Made by a program: the position numbers and the translations under genes. The notes below the pieces were generated by a model. That model was not told the DNA's origin, ran no database searches, and saw only the letters and a program-made list of their open reading frames with translations. 64,000 bases of DNA from Fragilaria crotonensis (Eukaryota > Bacillariophyta > Fragilariophyceae > Fragilariales > Fragilariaceae): NCBI GenBank assembly GCA_022925895.1, contig JAKSYS010000881.1, forward strand, positions 186,001-250,000, read 5' to 3'. Positions 10,399 to 21,736 of this stretch are shown piece by piece. Each line of letters opens with the position of its first letter. The first letter of the stretch is position 1.

Positions 10399-13300
10399 CA
10401 GCTGGTTTTTCGTTGAAGCGTCCGAACGTAGGTTGTGTACAATTCGTACCATGCACGCATATTATTTCCATATCCTTTATCAAGTTTTAGTAGCAGCTGT
10501 CTCCTGCGACCATAAAAATCCATCTCTGTCGACATGATGATCACACCTCGTCCTCCTCGTTTCTTGTCTTTGCTTCTTTGAGTGCACTGTTGACGAAGCC
10601 ACGATCGAAGTCCAATGCACACCTGTGAGACTTGAACAATTTCATCAGGCGTTGGATTTCGGAGTACAGAAGTCCTTGATCTTCTGTTATACTTGTGGCG
10701 ATGAAGTTGTGGGTACGACCTTGCTGCCTCATTCTCTGCTGACTCTCAAAAGATGATGGTAAGTACAAATATATGCGCGTGCTCTCGAAGCAAACTTTCC
10801 CATCCTTTCTTTGGTCAACTCCTTGATTGAACACGTTGAATCTCTCACAAGTTGTTTGAAATTCTCTCGTCCCTCTTTTGAGATACAGGAACCCGTCGGT
10901 AGAAAGCCTTTGCGTGACCCCAGCAAAATTCAATGCCTTCCCCTGCTAATTCGGCATGGAACTTTGGTGTTAGAAGTACCGTGATGCCCAGCTGAGATCC
11001 AAGGTACTGAAGTGCCGTTTCCTCATCCTTGAAATCAGCACACTCTGCGATGAGATGGCGTAGGGAATACCGTAAGTCAATCTTCCTGAAATTGTGTCTT
11101 TCTTTCCGTCGACAGTGTATTTATCTAACTCACTTGGATCAATCAGTCCTCTTTCCCACAGAACTTGTAGCATGCCTTTAGATTTTCCTTCCCATCCAGA
11201 TAGGATTTTGTCGACTTCTTTGTGAGTTTCGATTGAATTGTTTCTTGCCAATTCCTGAAGTTCGGCTTTAGTGTACCCGCGTTTTTGTTGGAGCGTCACA
11301 CCCTTTTCGTTGAGCTCTTCAAGAAGGGTCTTCTTTGTTTTTTCAATTGGCTTGCTTCTTTTCCCCATTATTCGATCATGACGTTGTAAGTCACGTTGCT
11401 CTGGTGTCAAATACCATGGGCCACAGTCGTCAGTATTGAATACCATTGACTGTGTGTCTCCGATGCCCAGGGTTGGTGAGTGTGTGCCCAGATAACCCTC
11501 TTGTGACATTATGACTGTGTCTCTCATCTGCTGTTTTGATCCTCCAAAGTTCTTTTGCATGTTGATCGCACTGAGTGCACCATCACGTTTGCGAGCGTGT
11601 CCCTGAGAATGATCGAACAAAAATACAAAATCGAAGCTTGGATATAGGATTCGTAGGCAATCAACCACATCCTCAAGCTGAAGACTCATGTGGTATGAAT
11701 TCCAATAACCCTGATTATTGATTCCGATGAACAAGTATTTTACGAAGGGGGATTCCAACAAAATCGGCTTCCTCGTTGTTCCCAAGATTTCCATCGCAGC
11801 TGTTGTATCGAGGTAATTTCCACCGCCGAGAGCTGCTGTTTGCCTTGCCATATTCACTCTTTGTAACTCATCCTCTGTCATCTGCCTGCCAAAGCCGAAT
11901 TCGCGTGACACGAACGCAGAAAGCATATACCCATCGCCCTCCGACTTGGGCAGAAGTGGCACTTGTCCTTTGGCCCAACCCATTGTTTGGAGGACAGTAG
12001 ATACTGCGCGAAGACAGACTCATCTTGACCAATAATCATCAAGGGCCTGACTGATGATGACACTCGTATGCTTGTTTTTGCTTCAACATCTCGCGCTGCC
12101 TCTTCTCCCTTTTGATTCTTGATATGCAATTCTTCCAATAGTCAACGTGAAACTCAACCCGAGTCTCATCAGATATAATATCATAGTAATGATGTCCGAA
12201 ATCTGTGTCTAAGGTCTTGATCGTAGCAGCTTCACTGAGTGGAAGCTGAATCCAACGCCGACAACGTGGCTCAAGCACGGTAAGGTAGTTCTTGCAGAAT
12301 GCATTTCGATGTGCGACAACATCTTCACGTTCATGGCCATCGACGTAGAAGCTCTTCCTTCTCGTATCATACTTGAATCCGAGTAATCGCATCCAGCGCC
12401 ATGCTGTTGTGAAGCTCATGTTTTTAAGTCTATGTGCGCGAAGGAATAGCGCAATATCATCCTCATCTTGATCGACATCGACAGGATTGCTAGTAGGATT
12501 AATGGCTGTAGTACTTGTACTCAATGTTGACGTTTCTGCAGTATCTTCGTCTACTACCGATTCACGTTTCCACAACGCAGCCAGCCTTGGGATTACAGAC
12601 GAATGAACGAATTGATAGACTGCTTCAATTGAAAGATGTGACAAGTTCTCGACGCCAAATGCAACAATCTGCTCCTTTGCGCATGGAAACACTTCGAGAA
12701 CTCGAGGAAGAGGTCGTTTCCACACTGAACAGACAAGTTTGGGTTTGGGAAGCATTCAAAATTACGGAACACAATGTTCCAATTTGCGATGGTTTTATAG
12801 AAGGTTGCTTGCGTCATACCAACAGTGTTCAATACCTTACAAGATTCAGTGCAACAGTCTTGCCACGTCCATTCATTCATTTTTGCAAGAGCCAATCGGT
12901 ACGCATAACAAAGAAACGTCGCCCTTTGCCTGACAGCGCATATCTCAGCTTTGGTACACACGTTGTCGATATCTCTACCTTGCACAACATTCCTCCAATT
13001 ATTTTCTTCCTCATGAACGCTTTGAAGCAGTACAATCCTTCTCTGAAGTGCTTCCATTGGAGTTTCAGAATCGAAATCAGTATCATTCCCATCCTCGCAA
13101 TTCGTTGTCCCATGTTTCTTTGGTGGTTTGAACACTCGGTATGCCTCTGGGCTACATGGCCAGTAACTTGAGCTAGAAGCATCAGCAGCAATCATTACAG
13201 CGGCCGCACCAGTATCTCCTATCCTTGCTCGTTTGCTCGGTGATTGCTCAACAATGTCTCCGATCCTTCCTCCCGTTGTAGCCTCCGTGTTGACAGGTGT

Positions 13301-13966
13301 AGTTATCATTGTGTCGAGAGCGGGTCTTGATCTTGTGCTTGGAATGACTAGCACATTTGCGGCTGCTTCCATTACTTTTTCGTTCCATGCACTGTTAAGT
13401 GGACATGGGTACCGTATCTGCCTTGATTTCTCTGTGAAGTAGTAATAGAATGTGTTCTTGTATGTGACTCTGAACACTCCTGTTGTGTTTGATCCATCAA
13501 ATCGGTGCATCAATTCTCCGAAAGAAGCCGACTTGGACATCCCTGTATTGAACCTTCTTACATCAATGACGCCAAGGGACGCATTGACATCAAATCTCCC
13601 TAAAGCTTCAGCCCAAGTTGATGCAGGAAGCCAGCAATTTGACAATCTCGGACCATACGTGATGTCTGTTCGAAGTAGCATGACGGCATCAGTCAAAATA
13701 GCATATTTACCTTTGTCAACCATTGTATCTATAGATTTATCACCAACAGTAGGTTCACTGAGTTACATAGGAAGGTGACTGCAGGAGGTAAATCTATAGA
13801 TTAGAATGGAAATGTTGCAAACGACGGCTTGAAAATCTCATTGTGGAAGCCTTGCTTCCAACACGACAAAGTCCCGCCCTCGTGACGTCATATTGGCAGT
13901 GAAATCGGTCTAGCGTAGAATTAATACTGGGACGTGCGCCCGGATTTTAGAACAGAAAACCAGCTG
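10399..13966 (-). mobile_element. TA-inserting DNA transposon (Tc1/mariner-like), 3.57 kb
   Basis: Inserted into MITE copy 2 at a TA dinucleotide that is duplicated (10397-10398 and 13967-13968); the intact MITE has a single TA there. The terminal inverted repeats are imperfect over about 34 bp: the outer 11 bp CAGCTGGTTTT are identical at both ends, followed by scattered matches. It carries one transposase gene on the minus strand (10729-13723). TA duplication and a DDE transposase place it with the Tc1/mariner-like group in the broad sense. The transposase is of a lineage I associate with fungal and protist DDE superfamily endonucleases, not classic Tc1. The near identity of the interrupted and intact MITE shows the insertion is recent. 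Confidence 0.88.
10729..13723 (-). pseudogene. DDE transposase of the 3.57-kb element, frame-disrupted
   Basis: Read from 13723 downward, conserved transposase sequence continues across at least six reading-frame segments with frame changes near 12715, 12060, 11975, 11005 and 10900. No intron-sized gap is needed. Visible parts: an N-terminal region; a helix-turn-helix-like segment ending GFKYDTRRKSFYVDGHERED (in 12039-12755); the first catalytic Asp in IIGQDESVF (about 12030); the second Asp in FLFDHSQGHARKRDGALSA (in 10970-11983); a SAP-like helical insert (KKTLLEELNEKG...GYTKAELQELA); and the likely catalytic Glu in AGEGIEFCWG (about 10935). The spacing between second Asp and Glu is over 200 residues, far longer than DD34D/E mariners. 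The copy cannot make a full-length protein as written, though some frame changes could be sequence errors. Confidence 0.75.
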
Positions 13967-14075
13967 TAGATCGTATGGGTTCTGGGTGGGTTTGGGCTGG
14001 TACTTCCGTGAGCGTAGCTTTACGTGGGTACCCATGGGTTTGATATTTTCAGAAATTCCCGTCTCTGCTGCTGGT

Positions 14076-14512
14076 TGCACACCGCCTGTGCTCGAATTGG
14101 TACTGGTACCAGGTATGTACAAAGTATGTACCTGTCGTACTCCTACTACACGTGTGCCACAAGCAACCAGCTGCGTGCAGCATGCAGTGAAATGTGTGTA
14201 TGACGGTATGGCAGTACCAGTAGCGTTGGACCGCTGAGCTGCGAACGGTGTTGAGCAGTTGCAAGTTGCAATCCATGCTTGCTTGCTCGCAGTCGCCAGT
14301 CGCCATACATTAAAAAGCAAAAATTGAATGCATGTTCCAAGTGCTTGGTACTTGTACCAGAGGTAGCGCGACCCGAACCTTCGTGGGGATATCGACGACT
14401 AAATCCAAGTGTTTGTCACGGCTGTGGTCTGTGTGACGCAACATTCCTTTCTCTCGTACAGCAACATTGCTTCATCCAACTCAGCTGTACCTGTTGCCGA
14501 ACTCCTCGAGCG
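14076..14512. other. upstream region of the lysine-rich nuclear protein gene
   Basis: No separate gene recognised. The coding frame below is open back to 14279, but the extension is Cys- and Arg-rich, lacks domain character and is probably 5' leader. Several GTAC and GGTACC sites occur at 14100-14140. Confidence 0.4.
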
Positions 14513-17325
14513 ATGGCGTCGGACGTTCCATCCTCCTACTCCGATGATGCGATTCGCCAACAGATTCGAATCTGTCTGATGCGAATCAAGAGAGATGAGG
14601 CATTTGTAGAAGGAGAGGGCCTCGCATCTCCTGATTTCCAAACCATCAAGAAAGGCAAAGATGAGAATGTGAAGGAGAAATTCATTAAATATGTATCCAA
14701 ATCCCTGCAGTTGAAGAAGAAAAACGATAAATCTGCATTGAAGAAGCATCTGCTGCATGACGACCTCATGGAGACCGAGATTGCCAACTTTAATCCGAAC
14801 ACGTACGTCATGGAGGACGACCCAGCACCGTCAGAAAAAGAGCAGACGGGTACAAAAGGGAATTCGGCTGGTGAAGTAGAAGTTGGCGAAAAGAAGGATG
14901 CTAGTGCGAAGAAGCGTCGTCGCTCAAGTTCGTTGAAGCCAGGGAAGGAATCAAAGAAGGGACGCATCGCATTCAAAATGTCAGATTCCGAACGAAGGAA
15001 ATTGGCTAAAGAAAGCAAGATGGAGTACCTATCGCAGAAAGCGGATGTGTTAGAGCGAGTACCCGAGTCTCACAAGAAACATTGGGGTCAAATAATGTTT
15101 GGCAAGTGGAAGAAGGATCCGTGGCGTCCAGTTCTCGTATTAGGCCCGTATCAAGTTCACCCGGACCTGAGAGACACTTGGATGAAGATGTTCGAAAACG
15201 TAAGTTGCTCGATTTCTTCCATCTGTTCGCATGATGGCGATGTGATCTGACCTCGTCAATTCTTCACCACCTAAAGACCAAAGGCGACCCCCAGCGGATG
15301 TGGTACTGGTGTTACTGGTATGGATCTCCAGTCGGCGAGGCGTACACACAACAGAAAGTTAATACTCTTATGTCGTACGAGAAAGCAGTAGCCAGCAACT
15401 TTCATGTTCCTCCACCCAGCCTGCAAGCCAAGCTCGATGCTGGCAAGAAACTCAAAGGGGCGGAAGAACAAACGATGAAAGGGTACACTTTCCTGGAGGA
15501 AGAACTGAAAAAGAAACCAGAAGAGCGCATTCCAGAAACGTTTTTTGAAGACTATCAGAACATTCTCAAGCTAGATGATGAAGTCTCCCTTGCTGCCGAT
15601 GAAGATTACGATATCGAGAGTGGCGACTTAGATAGTGAAAGCGATGAACCTGCAAGCGATCCGGCTCCGAAGAAAATTGCCATTGCGAAGAAAGAGAAAA
15701 AGGTTGCTGTCAAGAAGAAGAAGACGAAGAAGAAGGAGCCGAAGGCTGTAGTTGAACCTGAAGTCGATCCTGCAGTCGAACCTGCACCACTTGTAAATTC
15801 TATTCCCATGGAAATTGACGATGCAATAGGTGAGGCAGAGCTTTCCGAAGGAGATGACGACGAGGACGAGGATTTCGAAAAGTCTATTGGTGGGGAGGAG
15901 GATGAAGACGACGCAGACTTGAATTATGACGAGGAGGGACCGAGTAGAAAGAAAAAGAAATTCTCAAAGCGAGAACCATCTCCAAAGAAGGCTGACAAGC
16001 AGAAAAAGTTGCAAAAGAAAGTGCCTGTAGACACAGAGGGCGCGTCGAAAAAGGAATTGAAGAAGCTAGGCGCAAAAACAAAGCAACGTAGGGAAGATCT
16101 CAATCCCGAAAAGCAAGCGGCGTTGGAGAAGAAGCGAGAAAGAGATCGTCTGAGGAAGCGGAGTATAAAAGAGGCCAATGATTACGAGGACTGTGTGAAG
16201 AGATATAGCAGTGTGGCTGAGGAGTTGGCTACAGCCGTGGAGAGCAAAGATGCGACGAAAGTAGTAAGCTTTATGAAGATGCTCAAGAAAGGTGTGAAGG
16301 ACCTTACTGCACCATTCATTGAGGATTACAAACTTGCTCAGTTGATGAAAGCTGCGAAGGCGATATTACTCAATGAAAAAGACAAGCAATTGCGAAAGGA
16401 GCTCTGGGAAGAGACGAAGGTGGTCTATGAAGCGAAGAAAAAATCGGTACCTGAAGGGTGGAGGGCGAGATTGACCAGTTCAGAGCCGAAGCATGACGAA
16501 ACTAGCGAGAACAGCAAGAAACGCCAGGAAACGAAGGCAGAGTCGGGATCGCACAACGAGAAGCCAGAAGTGAACGGAAGGGAAGGAGATGAACCAACAC
16601 ATGCGACGCAACTCAATACGAGTAGAATAGACATTGAGGGCGAGTCTTTAGTTCGAGAAGTCGGCCGCCACACTTCGGGAGGTGACTTGGAGAAACTTGC
16701 TTCGCCTGACAGAAAGGGTTTCAGGAGGGGAGAGTCAGATGTATCCGAGGGTTTGGAAGTTGGGAAGATGGAGGTGCTTCAAAACACCTTAGCGCTGAAA
16801 CCGCCCAAAAAGAAGTCAGGTCTTTCGTTTTTCAAAAACCTGTTTAACCCTGACAAGAACAAGGAAACGACTGAAACACCGGCGGAAACATCGAAGGCTC
16901 CCACATCCTTGACTTCTGGCAAAACTGTCTCCAAGAAGATTCCCGATTGGCTATGTAAAGTGCGCGATACGGATACTGCTGTGGAGTTGCTTGATGACCG
17001 TGCGCTTGGTTTAGAGTTTTTTGAAGAAACAGCGAAGCAGTTTCCAGGGACTGTCGATCTGAAAGGGTTCGCAAGGACGCTTGAGGCAGCGGCATTCGCA
17101 TGGGTAACAAGCAACGCGACGAACACTGACGGCTCTGCATGGAAAGTTTCATACTGGGAAAAGGTGCACAGCATTGCTGGAGCCTGTGGCGGCAAACATG
17201 TTGCAGGGACTCTTGTAGCAGCGATCATGGATGGGAAGTACGGGTCCGCTGAAGAAATCATGAATCTTCCTGATGAAGTTCTTTTCGCATCATTCTATGG
17301 TCATCCTTTGAACTGTTCTTGTTAA
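14513..17325 (+). CDS. lysine/glutamate-rich nuclear protein, possible chromatin or transcription factor
   Basis: Join(14513..15199, 15277..17325), giving 911 residues. A 77-bp intron begins GTAAGT and ends CTAAAG; splicing at phase 0 joins ...KMFEN to TKGDPQRMWYW. Residues 1-80 are helical and basic. About 125-160 holds an NLS-like KKRRRSS run. An aromatic module spans the intron (VLVLGPYQVHP...DPQRMWYWCYWYGSPVGEAYTQQK). Next come long acidic and lysine tracts (about 330-520), then a helical bundle at about 530-625 (DYEDCVKRYSSVAEELATAV...) that resembles, by eye, TFIIS-N or LEDGF integrase-binding-type bundles. A second compact C-terminal domain lies at about 790-905. No firm family assignment. 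Start chosen at the Met of MASDVPSS, because upstream residues look non-coding. Confidence 0.7.
15200..15276 (+). other. spliceosomal intron, 77 bp
   Basis: GTAAGT donor and CTAAAG acceptor, pyrimidine-rich 3' half. The reading frame in exon 1 runs into a stop shortly after the donor, while exon 2 continues the protein in frame. Confidence 0.8.
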
Positions 17326-17520
17326 AGCGATTCTTTTTTTACCTTAGCTACCAACGCCTTACTCCAATTCCCTCATTTAGAAAGACTCATCTTGAGAACT
17401 GTGGTCTCATCAAGTAAGGAACTCCAGTGGATCACGTCGTCACTTGGTGGAGCAAGAGTTACGTTTGTTCGATAACTGGAGCAATCTTCGATCACTTTCC
17501 AGCCACAAGGTGTCCACCGC

Positions 17521-19248
17521 TTAAAACGATTCGGACTCCTGTTGCTGTACTGTCAGCAAGGAACTCAGCATTCCCGAAACACGCAAGAGTGATTTCTGCA
17601 CTGCGATTTCTTCATGAATTTGATTTTTCAGCTTCCCAAAGAGCTCGTCAATTATTTCAGACTGTCCAGCGACATTCCCATAGATATCGCAGAGAATATG
17701 AGCAATTCCAATCAAGAGCGAGGAGAACTGTGGCCTCGCAATGTACCGGACCGTGAACGATAGAATGGGTTCCAGAGATTCTTCGTCTCGATTTGACAAT
17801 GCGATGGCCAACCCTCGTCTTCTTCCCAATTCTTCCAGTACGGCAAAGACGGATGGTGGTTGTCGAGTCGCGAGCGCCTCGTCGAGAGCATCTCCGTAAC
17901 GAAACTGTCTCAACGCCAGGTCAAACGCCGCCAGTTTTCTCTTTTTCGACTCTGTGACACAATAGTCTTCAGCTTTTGCATCTACGTTTTGTCCGCGAGT
18001 AAAGAAAGCAAAAGTCCCTGCCTTTGGATCTCGTTTGCGCTTGTGCGATTGAAGGTTGAGTCCTTCTTGACGAAACAGAACTTGACCTGACGTGGTGCCA
18101 ATCGCCATTCGACTGTAGGTCTCGTTGAATGCCAGCGATGTAATTGGTTCTGATAGTTTGACGCCGTGAATATATTTCAATTCGCCTTTTGTAGAGGACC
18201 ATGTGTGGATGCGAATCATTCCGTCCAAGGCTGCAGTTAGGATTCTCCACGCCTTCGATGTGCCTTCCACACTGCGAGTCATGGAGACCATGCAAGTAAT
18301 GGTTTTACTGTGCATGGTGGAAAGTGTCGAATGGCATATGCCTGACAAAATATTCCAGACTTTGATTTCGGTACCTCCAGCCGATAAAAGCCAGGGTGTG
18401 TCACCCGAATCATTCTTCATCAGCAATAGTGCTTCGACGGGTGCTCCGTGATTCATAATGCCCAAACAAGCTGCATCTTCCTCCTCTTCGTCCAAGTTCC
18501 AAACGCGAATAGTATGATCATAGGAACCAGTGATTGCAATCCTGCGATCGCCCGATTCATAGACGACACATGCACGTACAGCATCGCCATGTCCCAACAT
18601 GGTTCTCAATGCATTCTTGTCTAACGCAAAAGTATCCAAGCTCCACAATCTCAACTTCCCATCATCTCCACCCGCCACGACTTGTTTCCCATTCCTCAAC
18701 CAGGAAACAGTCCGAATTGGTAATTTATTATCGACTGAAAAGGTCGTGAGCGTTGCCCTCGACGTGGCATCGGAAATGCGAACTTGACCCGCGTCGGTAC
18801 CGACGGCAATCAACCGTCCGTCCGCGCGATAGTCGGCACAAAGGGCTGGATGGCCACCAGTGACGACTTGACGATCCGGCAACAGCTCTTTTCGATGCAC
18901 GTTGGCGACCGACGTGGCGGCACGCAGCGCTCGACCCAAATTGGACGTGGATAGTGTCCCATATAACCCCACACGTGGACCACTGACGACAGCGAGTGGA
19001 GATGATGCACCGAATGCAGGGGGTCCAAAAAGAACTTGGTTGACAAGAAATGAAGACGGTCCTTGGAAGGAAAGGGATTTCGGGGTTGCATACTTTCTGT
19101 TTGCCGGAGCAATGTCTCCTCCTAGGTTGTAATGATGGGCCCAATAACGCGCTTCGGAAGGGTCGTTGGTACCAGAGAGACCAAGTGTCACGGATGTGAC
19201 ATTCGGCGTCCTGGTTTGTAACGAAATCGATGATTTAAACGATGCCAT
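17521..19248 (-). CDS. UTP15: U3 snoRNP component UTP15 (WD40 repeats plus UTP15 C-terminal domain)
   Basis: 575 residues. The N-terminal two thirds hold WD40 repeats: GGHPALCADYRADGRLIAVG, LRNGKQVVAGGDDGKLRLWS, GHGDAVRACV...GSYDHTIRVWN, GAPVEALLL...AGGTEIKVWN, and later blades. The C-terminal portion (about 435-560) matches the UTP15 C-terminal domain pattern: KRKLAAFDLALRQFRYGDAL, PPSVFAVLEELGRRRGLAIA and LLIGIAHILCDIYG. Known role: nucleolar t-UTP/SSU-processome subunit needed for pre-rRNA transcription and early 18S processing. It is slightly longer than the human and yeast proteins (about 515), mostly in the N-terminus and a basic linker. It ends 195 bp from the preceding gene (convergent) and is divergent from the SohB-like gene. 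Confidence 0.93.
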   Translation of the reverse strand: MASFKSSISLQTRTPNVTSVTLGLSGTNDPSEARYWAHHYNLGGDIAPANRKYATPKSLSFQGPSSFLVNQVLFGPPAFGASSPLAVVSGPRVGLYGTLSTSNLGRALRAATSVANVHRKELLPDRQVVTGGHPALCADYRADGRLIAVGTDAGQVRISDATSRATLTTFSVDNKLPIRTVSWLRNGKQVVAGGDDGKLRLWSLDTFALDKNALRTMLGHGDAVRACVVYESGDRRIAITGSYDHTIRVWNLDEEEEDAACLGIMNHGAPVEALLLMKNDSGDTPWLLSAGGTEIKVWNILSGICHSTLSTMHSKTITCMVSMTRSVEGTSKAWRILTAALDGMIRIHTWSSTKGELKYIHGVKLSEPITSLAFNETYSRMAIGTTSGQVLFRQEGLNLQSHKRKRDPKAGTFAFFTRGQNVDAKAEDYCVTESKKRKLAAFDLALRQFRYGDALDEALATRQPPSVFAVLEELGRRRGLAIALSNRDEESLEPILSFTVRYIARPQFSSLLIGIAHILCDIYGNVAGQSEIIDELFGKLKNQIHEEIAVQKSLLRVSGMLSSLLTVQQQESESF

Positions 19249-19886
19249 GGTCGATTTGATAGGAGTCGCTGGTCTGACGTCCTGGAGCGTGGATGAATGA
19301 TGAGTTAGATGGTACTGAAGTACTCCGGAGTACCGATGTAGGTGGTCAACACAACTGTGTTTCGATTTTCGTTACAGTGTTTCATCTCAGGTGGAGTTCC
19401 AGTCTCATTTGGGTGGTCGTTGGAGGTTGGAGTTTGGAGTGCCGTATGCCATCGTCCGTTCGCATCCCGTACAGGTGCTACTTCCCGTACATCGTATATC
19501 GCGAACACACTGGAGTACTACTCGTACAAAGTACTGTACGATATTTGTCGAAACCCTCCGAGTAACACATGATACCGGATTGCGGTTTTTTGTGTGTGCG
19601 ATGTATGTATAAATACATGTATGATATGCACTGTATGCATATGATACATATGTCTTATGTGCTTATGTGGGATAGACATGAACTGTACTGCGGAACTCGT
19701 ATGTGACGATTTTTTTCTTCGTGGGTCGTTGGATCTGTCTCATCATTCTCCACCCGAGTTCGACAGAGCACAAAGGAAAGATGAGAATAGAACATTCGCT
19801 GACATATTTTGTGACAACATCGTTCTTGACATCACGACCTGAAGCGTGCGTTCAGTCAAGTTTATCAACACTCAGGTTGAGATAAG
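19249..19886. other. divergent promoter region, UTP15 / S49 peptidase
   Basis: About 640 bp with GTAC-rich patches (AGTACTCCGGAGTAC at 19318-19332, and 19510-19540) and a run of short ATGCATATGATACATATG-type palindromes at about 19610-19660. No separate gene recognised. Confidence 0.4.
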
Positions 19887-21647
19887 ATGAAGATGAGGTA
19901 TCAGTCAAGCATAGCTTCGTGGCTTCGACTCGTGCTGCTGACATCGGTCGTTTTATCGACGTGGAACCCGAAAAACTTCCACAGCGCCGCCATGAAAGCA
20001 AGTGACGAAGATGATGGTGCGACGAACGATCCAATCTTTGAAGATATTGCCAATGATGGTACGATTCAAGTCAATCCTGACTACATAGAACCAGATCCCG
20101 ATGCAATTGTCGATGACGCCGATCGTGAGGACAGTGACGATGACGAGCCAATGACAGCAGCAGTGAACGCGACGACTCCTACCAAGGCTACGAAATCCAT
20201 GCTTTCCAAGGCACTTTCAAAGCCCAAGAAGGCTGCGCGTCTGCTGCGAAAGCACAAGACTAAAATCATTATTGTCTTGGTCATCTTCGCCTTTCGGAAA
20301 GAACTGGCATGGTTCTTTTTGCGACTCGTGGCGGCGCCGATTTACGGCGAAAATGGCAAGATTATTGGTCGCTCCTTGACCATTAATCCCACGTCCATCC
20401 TCAAGCTCGTGTTTTTCATACAGCTCATGTTGCGCAGCCTATCGATGTCAGGTGGCGGTGATGGTTCGGCATCCTCGATGGACCAACAAGCATCGCTCTT
20501 GTTTCCTCGCTTCCACAAACCGTACATTCACGTCCCGCCTACCGAACAACATTGGACCTTTGAACGACTCAATGAAAGATACGAAAAGGACGGTCTGGCG
20601 CTTCAAAAGGCTATGGGGGAGACAACTCCGTTGATTCAGAACGGAACAACACCGACAAGCTTCCCATCTGTGCTTCGTGATGCATTACTGCACCACAACA
20701 AGGACACCGTAACCAAAAGTCATTACAATGGCACTGCTATCGTTATGGATTTGACAAAGCTCACAACAAATGTCGCACAAATGGACTGGATTCGAGATCA
20801 AGTCTCCTTCATCCTATCGCAACATCATGCAAATCAAACACAGATCTCGTGTCTAGATTCCACCGGTGAGAACGCAACACCAACAATCCAACCTGCCCAA
20901 ATGGAAGTGATTATCCTTCTCGAGTCCCCTGGCGGTGGAGCGGCCGATTATGGACTAGCAGCGCATCAACTTCTGCGGCTCCGTAATGAACCTGGTATTA
21001 CCGTTACAATCTGCGTCGATAAGGTTGCTGCGAGCGGCGGGTATATGATGGCTGCCACCGGACACCAGATTCTTGCCGCTCCCTTTGCCGTTATTGGATC
21101 GATCGGTGTCTATGGCCAGACAATCAATATTCATGGAGTCTTGGAAGGATGGGGTGTCAAGGACCTGATCTTTCGTGCTGGCAAAAACAAGGCGCCTCTC
21201 GGATTGTTGGGAGAAGTCACCGAGGCTGGACGTGATACAATTCAGACCATGATCGAAGCGACTCATACGGCGTTCAAATCTCACATTGCAATGGCGAGGC
21301 CATTGCTCGCGCCGACAATTGAGGACATTGCGACGGGTGATGTATGGCTGGGCTATGATGCGCTGGAGACAGGCCTTGTGGATAGGCTTGTCACCAGTGA
21401 CGAGTACATAGGAGAACGCATGAAGCAGGGGACTCAAGTGTTGAAATTGATTAGGTACAAGAAATCTTCATTTTTGTTTGGACCACGATCATCGTCGCCG
21501 GACTATTCCGTGGTTGGTTTTGCCAGGTCCATAGCAGCTGAAGTGAGGAATTTGTTGTTAGGGTCTGTGGAAGATGAGTCATATGAAAAGATCAACACTC
21601 GATCCTTCGCCGCCAACGCAGTCAAGGCGCAGTCTCCAATCAGCTAA
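19887..21647 (+). CDS. S49 family signal-peptide-peptidase-like protease, SohB type
   Basis: 586 residues. An N-terminal hydrophobic segment (10-25) is probably a signal or transit peptide, then an acidic linker. Two membrane segments follow (about 127-150 and 171-186) before the S49 domain. The catalytic pair is visible: the serine nucleophile S383 in DKVAASGGYMMA, and the general-base lysine K435 in FRAGKNKAPLGLLGE. Further family matches: LLESPGGGAADYG, AVIGSIGVYGQ, GEVTEAGRDTI, TGDVWLGYDALETGLVD, and the C-terminal LIRYKK corresponding to SohB. Family role: membrane-bound Ser-Lys protease cleaving membrane or signal-peptide fragments. Location (plastid membrane or secretory pathway) is not settled by the N-terminus. 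Convergent with the metallophosphatase 90 bp downstream. Confidence 0.9.
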   Translation: MKMRYQSSIASWLRLVLLTSVVLSTWNPKNFHSAAMKASDEDDGATNDPIFEDIANDGTIQVNPDYIEPDPDAIVDDADREDSDDDEPMTAAVNATTPTKATKSMLSKALSKPKKAARLLRKHKTKIIIVLVIFAFRKELAWFFLRLVAAPIYGENGKIIGRSLTINPTSILKLVFFIQLMLRSLSMSGGGDGSASSMDQQASLLFPRFHKPYIHVPPTEQHWTFERLNERYEKDGLALQKAMGETTPLIQNGTTPTSFPSVLRDALLHHNKDTVTKSHYNGTAIVMDLTKLTTNVAQMDWIRDQVSFILSQHHANQTQISCLDSTGENATPTIQPAQMEVIILLESPGGGAADYGLAAHQLLRLRNEPGITVTICVDKVAASGGYMMAATGHQILAAPFAVIGSIGVYGQTINIHGVLEGWGVKDLIFRAGKNKAPLGLLGEVTEAGRDTIQTMIEATHTAFKSHIAMARPLLAPTIEDIATGDVWLGYDALETGLVDRLVTSDEYIGERMKQGTQVLKLIRYKKSSFLFGPRSSSPDYSVVGFARSIAAEVRNLLLGSVEDESYEKINTRSFAANAVKAQSPIS

Positions 21648-21736
21648 TAGGTCCTAGTTGTTATCATTGCTACAAAATAGTGACACCAGCATGTAGTCGT
21701 CGTAAATGACATAGTTTTCTTTCAGAAAGATCAAGT

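Larger units (their letters stand above)
10177..14067. mobile_element. hAT-like MITE, copy 2, split by a DNA transposon
   Basis: Left part 10177-10398 (222 bp) and right part 13969-14067 (99 bp) together rebuild exactly the 321-bp MITE seen at 7391-7711. Between them lies a 3,568-bp transposon (10399-13966). The MITE is flanked by a perfect 8-bp target duplication, CTGCTGGT, at 10169-10176 and 14068-14075, the hallmark of hAT elements. The left part differs from copy 1 at about three positions and the right part is identical, so both copies are young. Confidence 0.9.

Noticed and set aside
14279-14512. Upstream extension of the lysine-rich nuclear protein by 78 residues
   Set aside because: Cys/Arg-rich and unlike the rest of the protein; MASDVPSS at 14513 is the more natural start.
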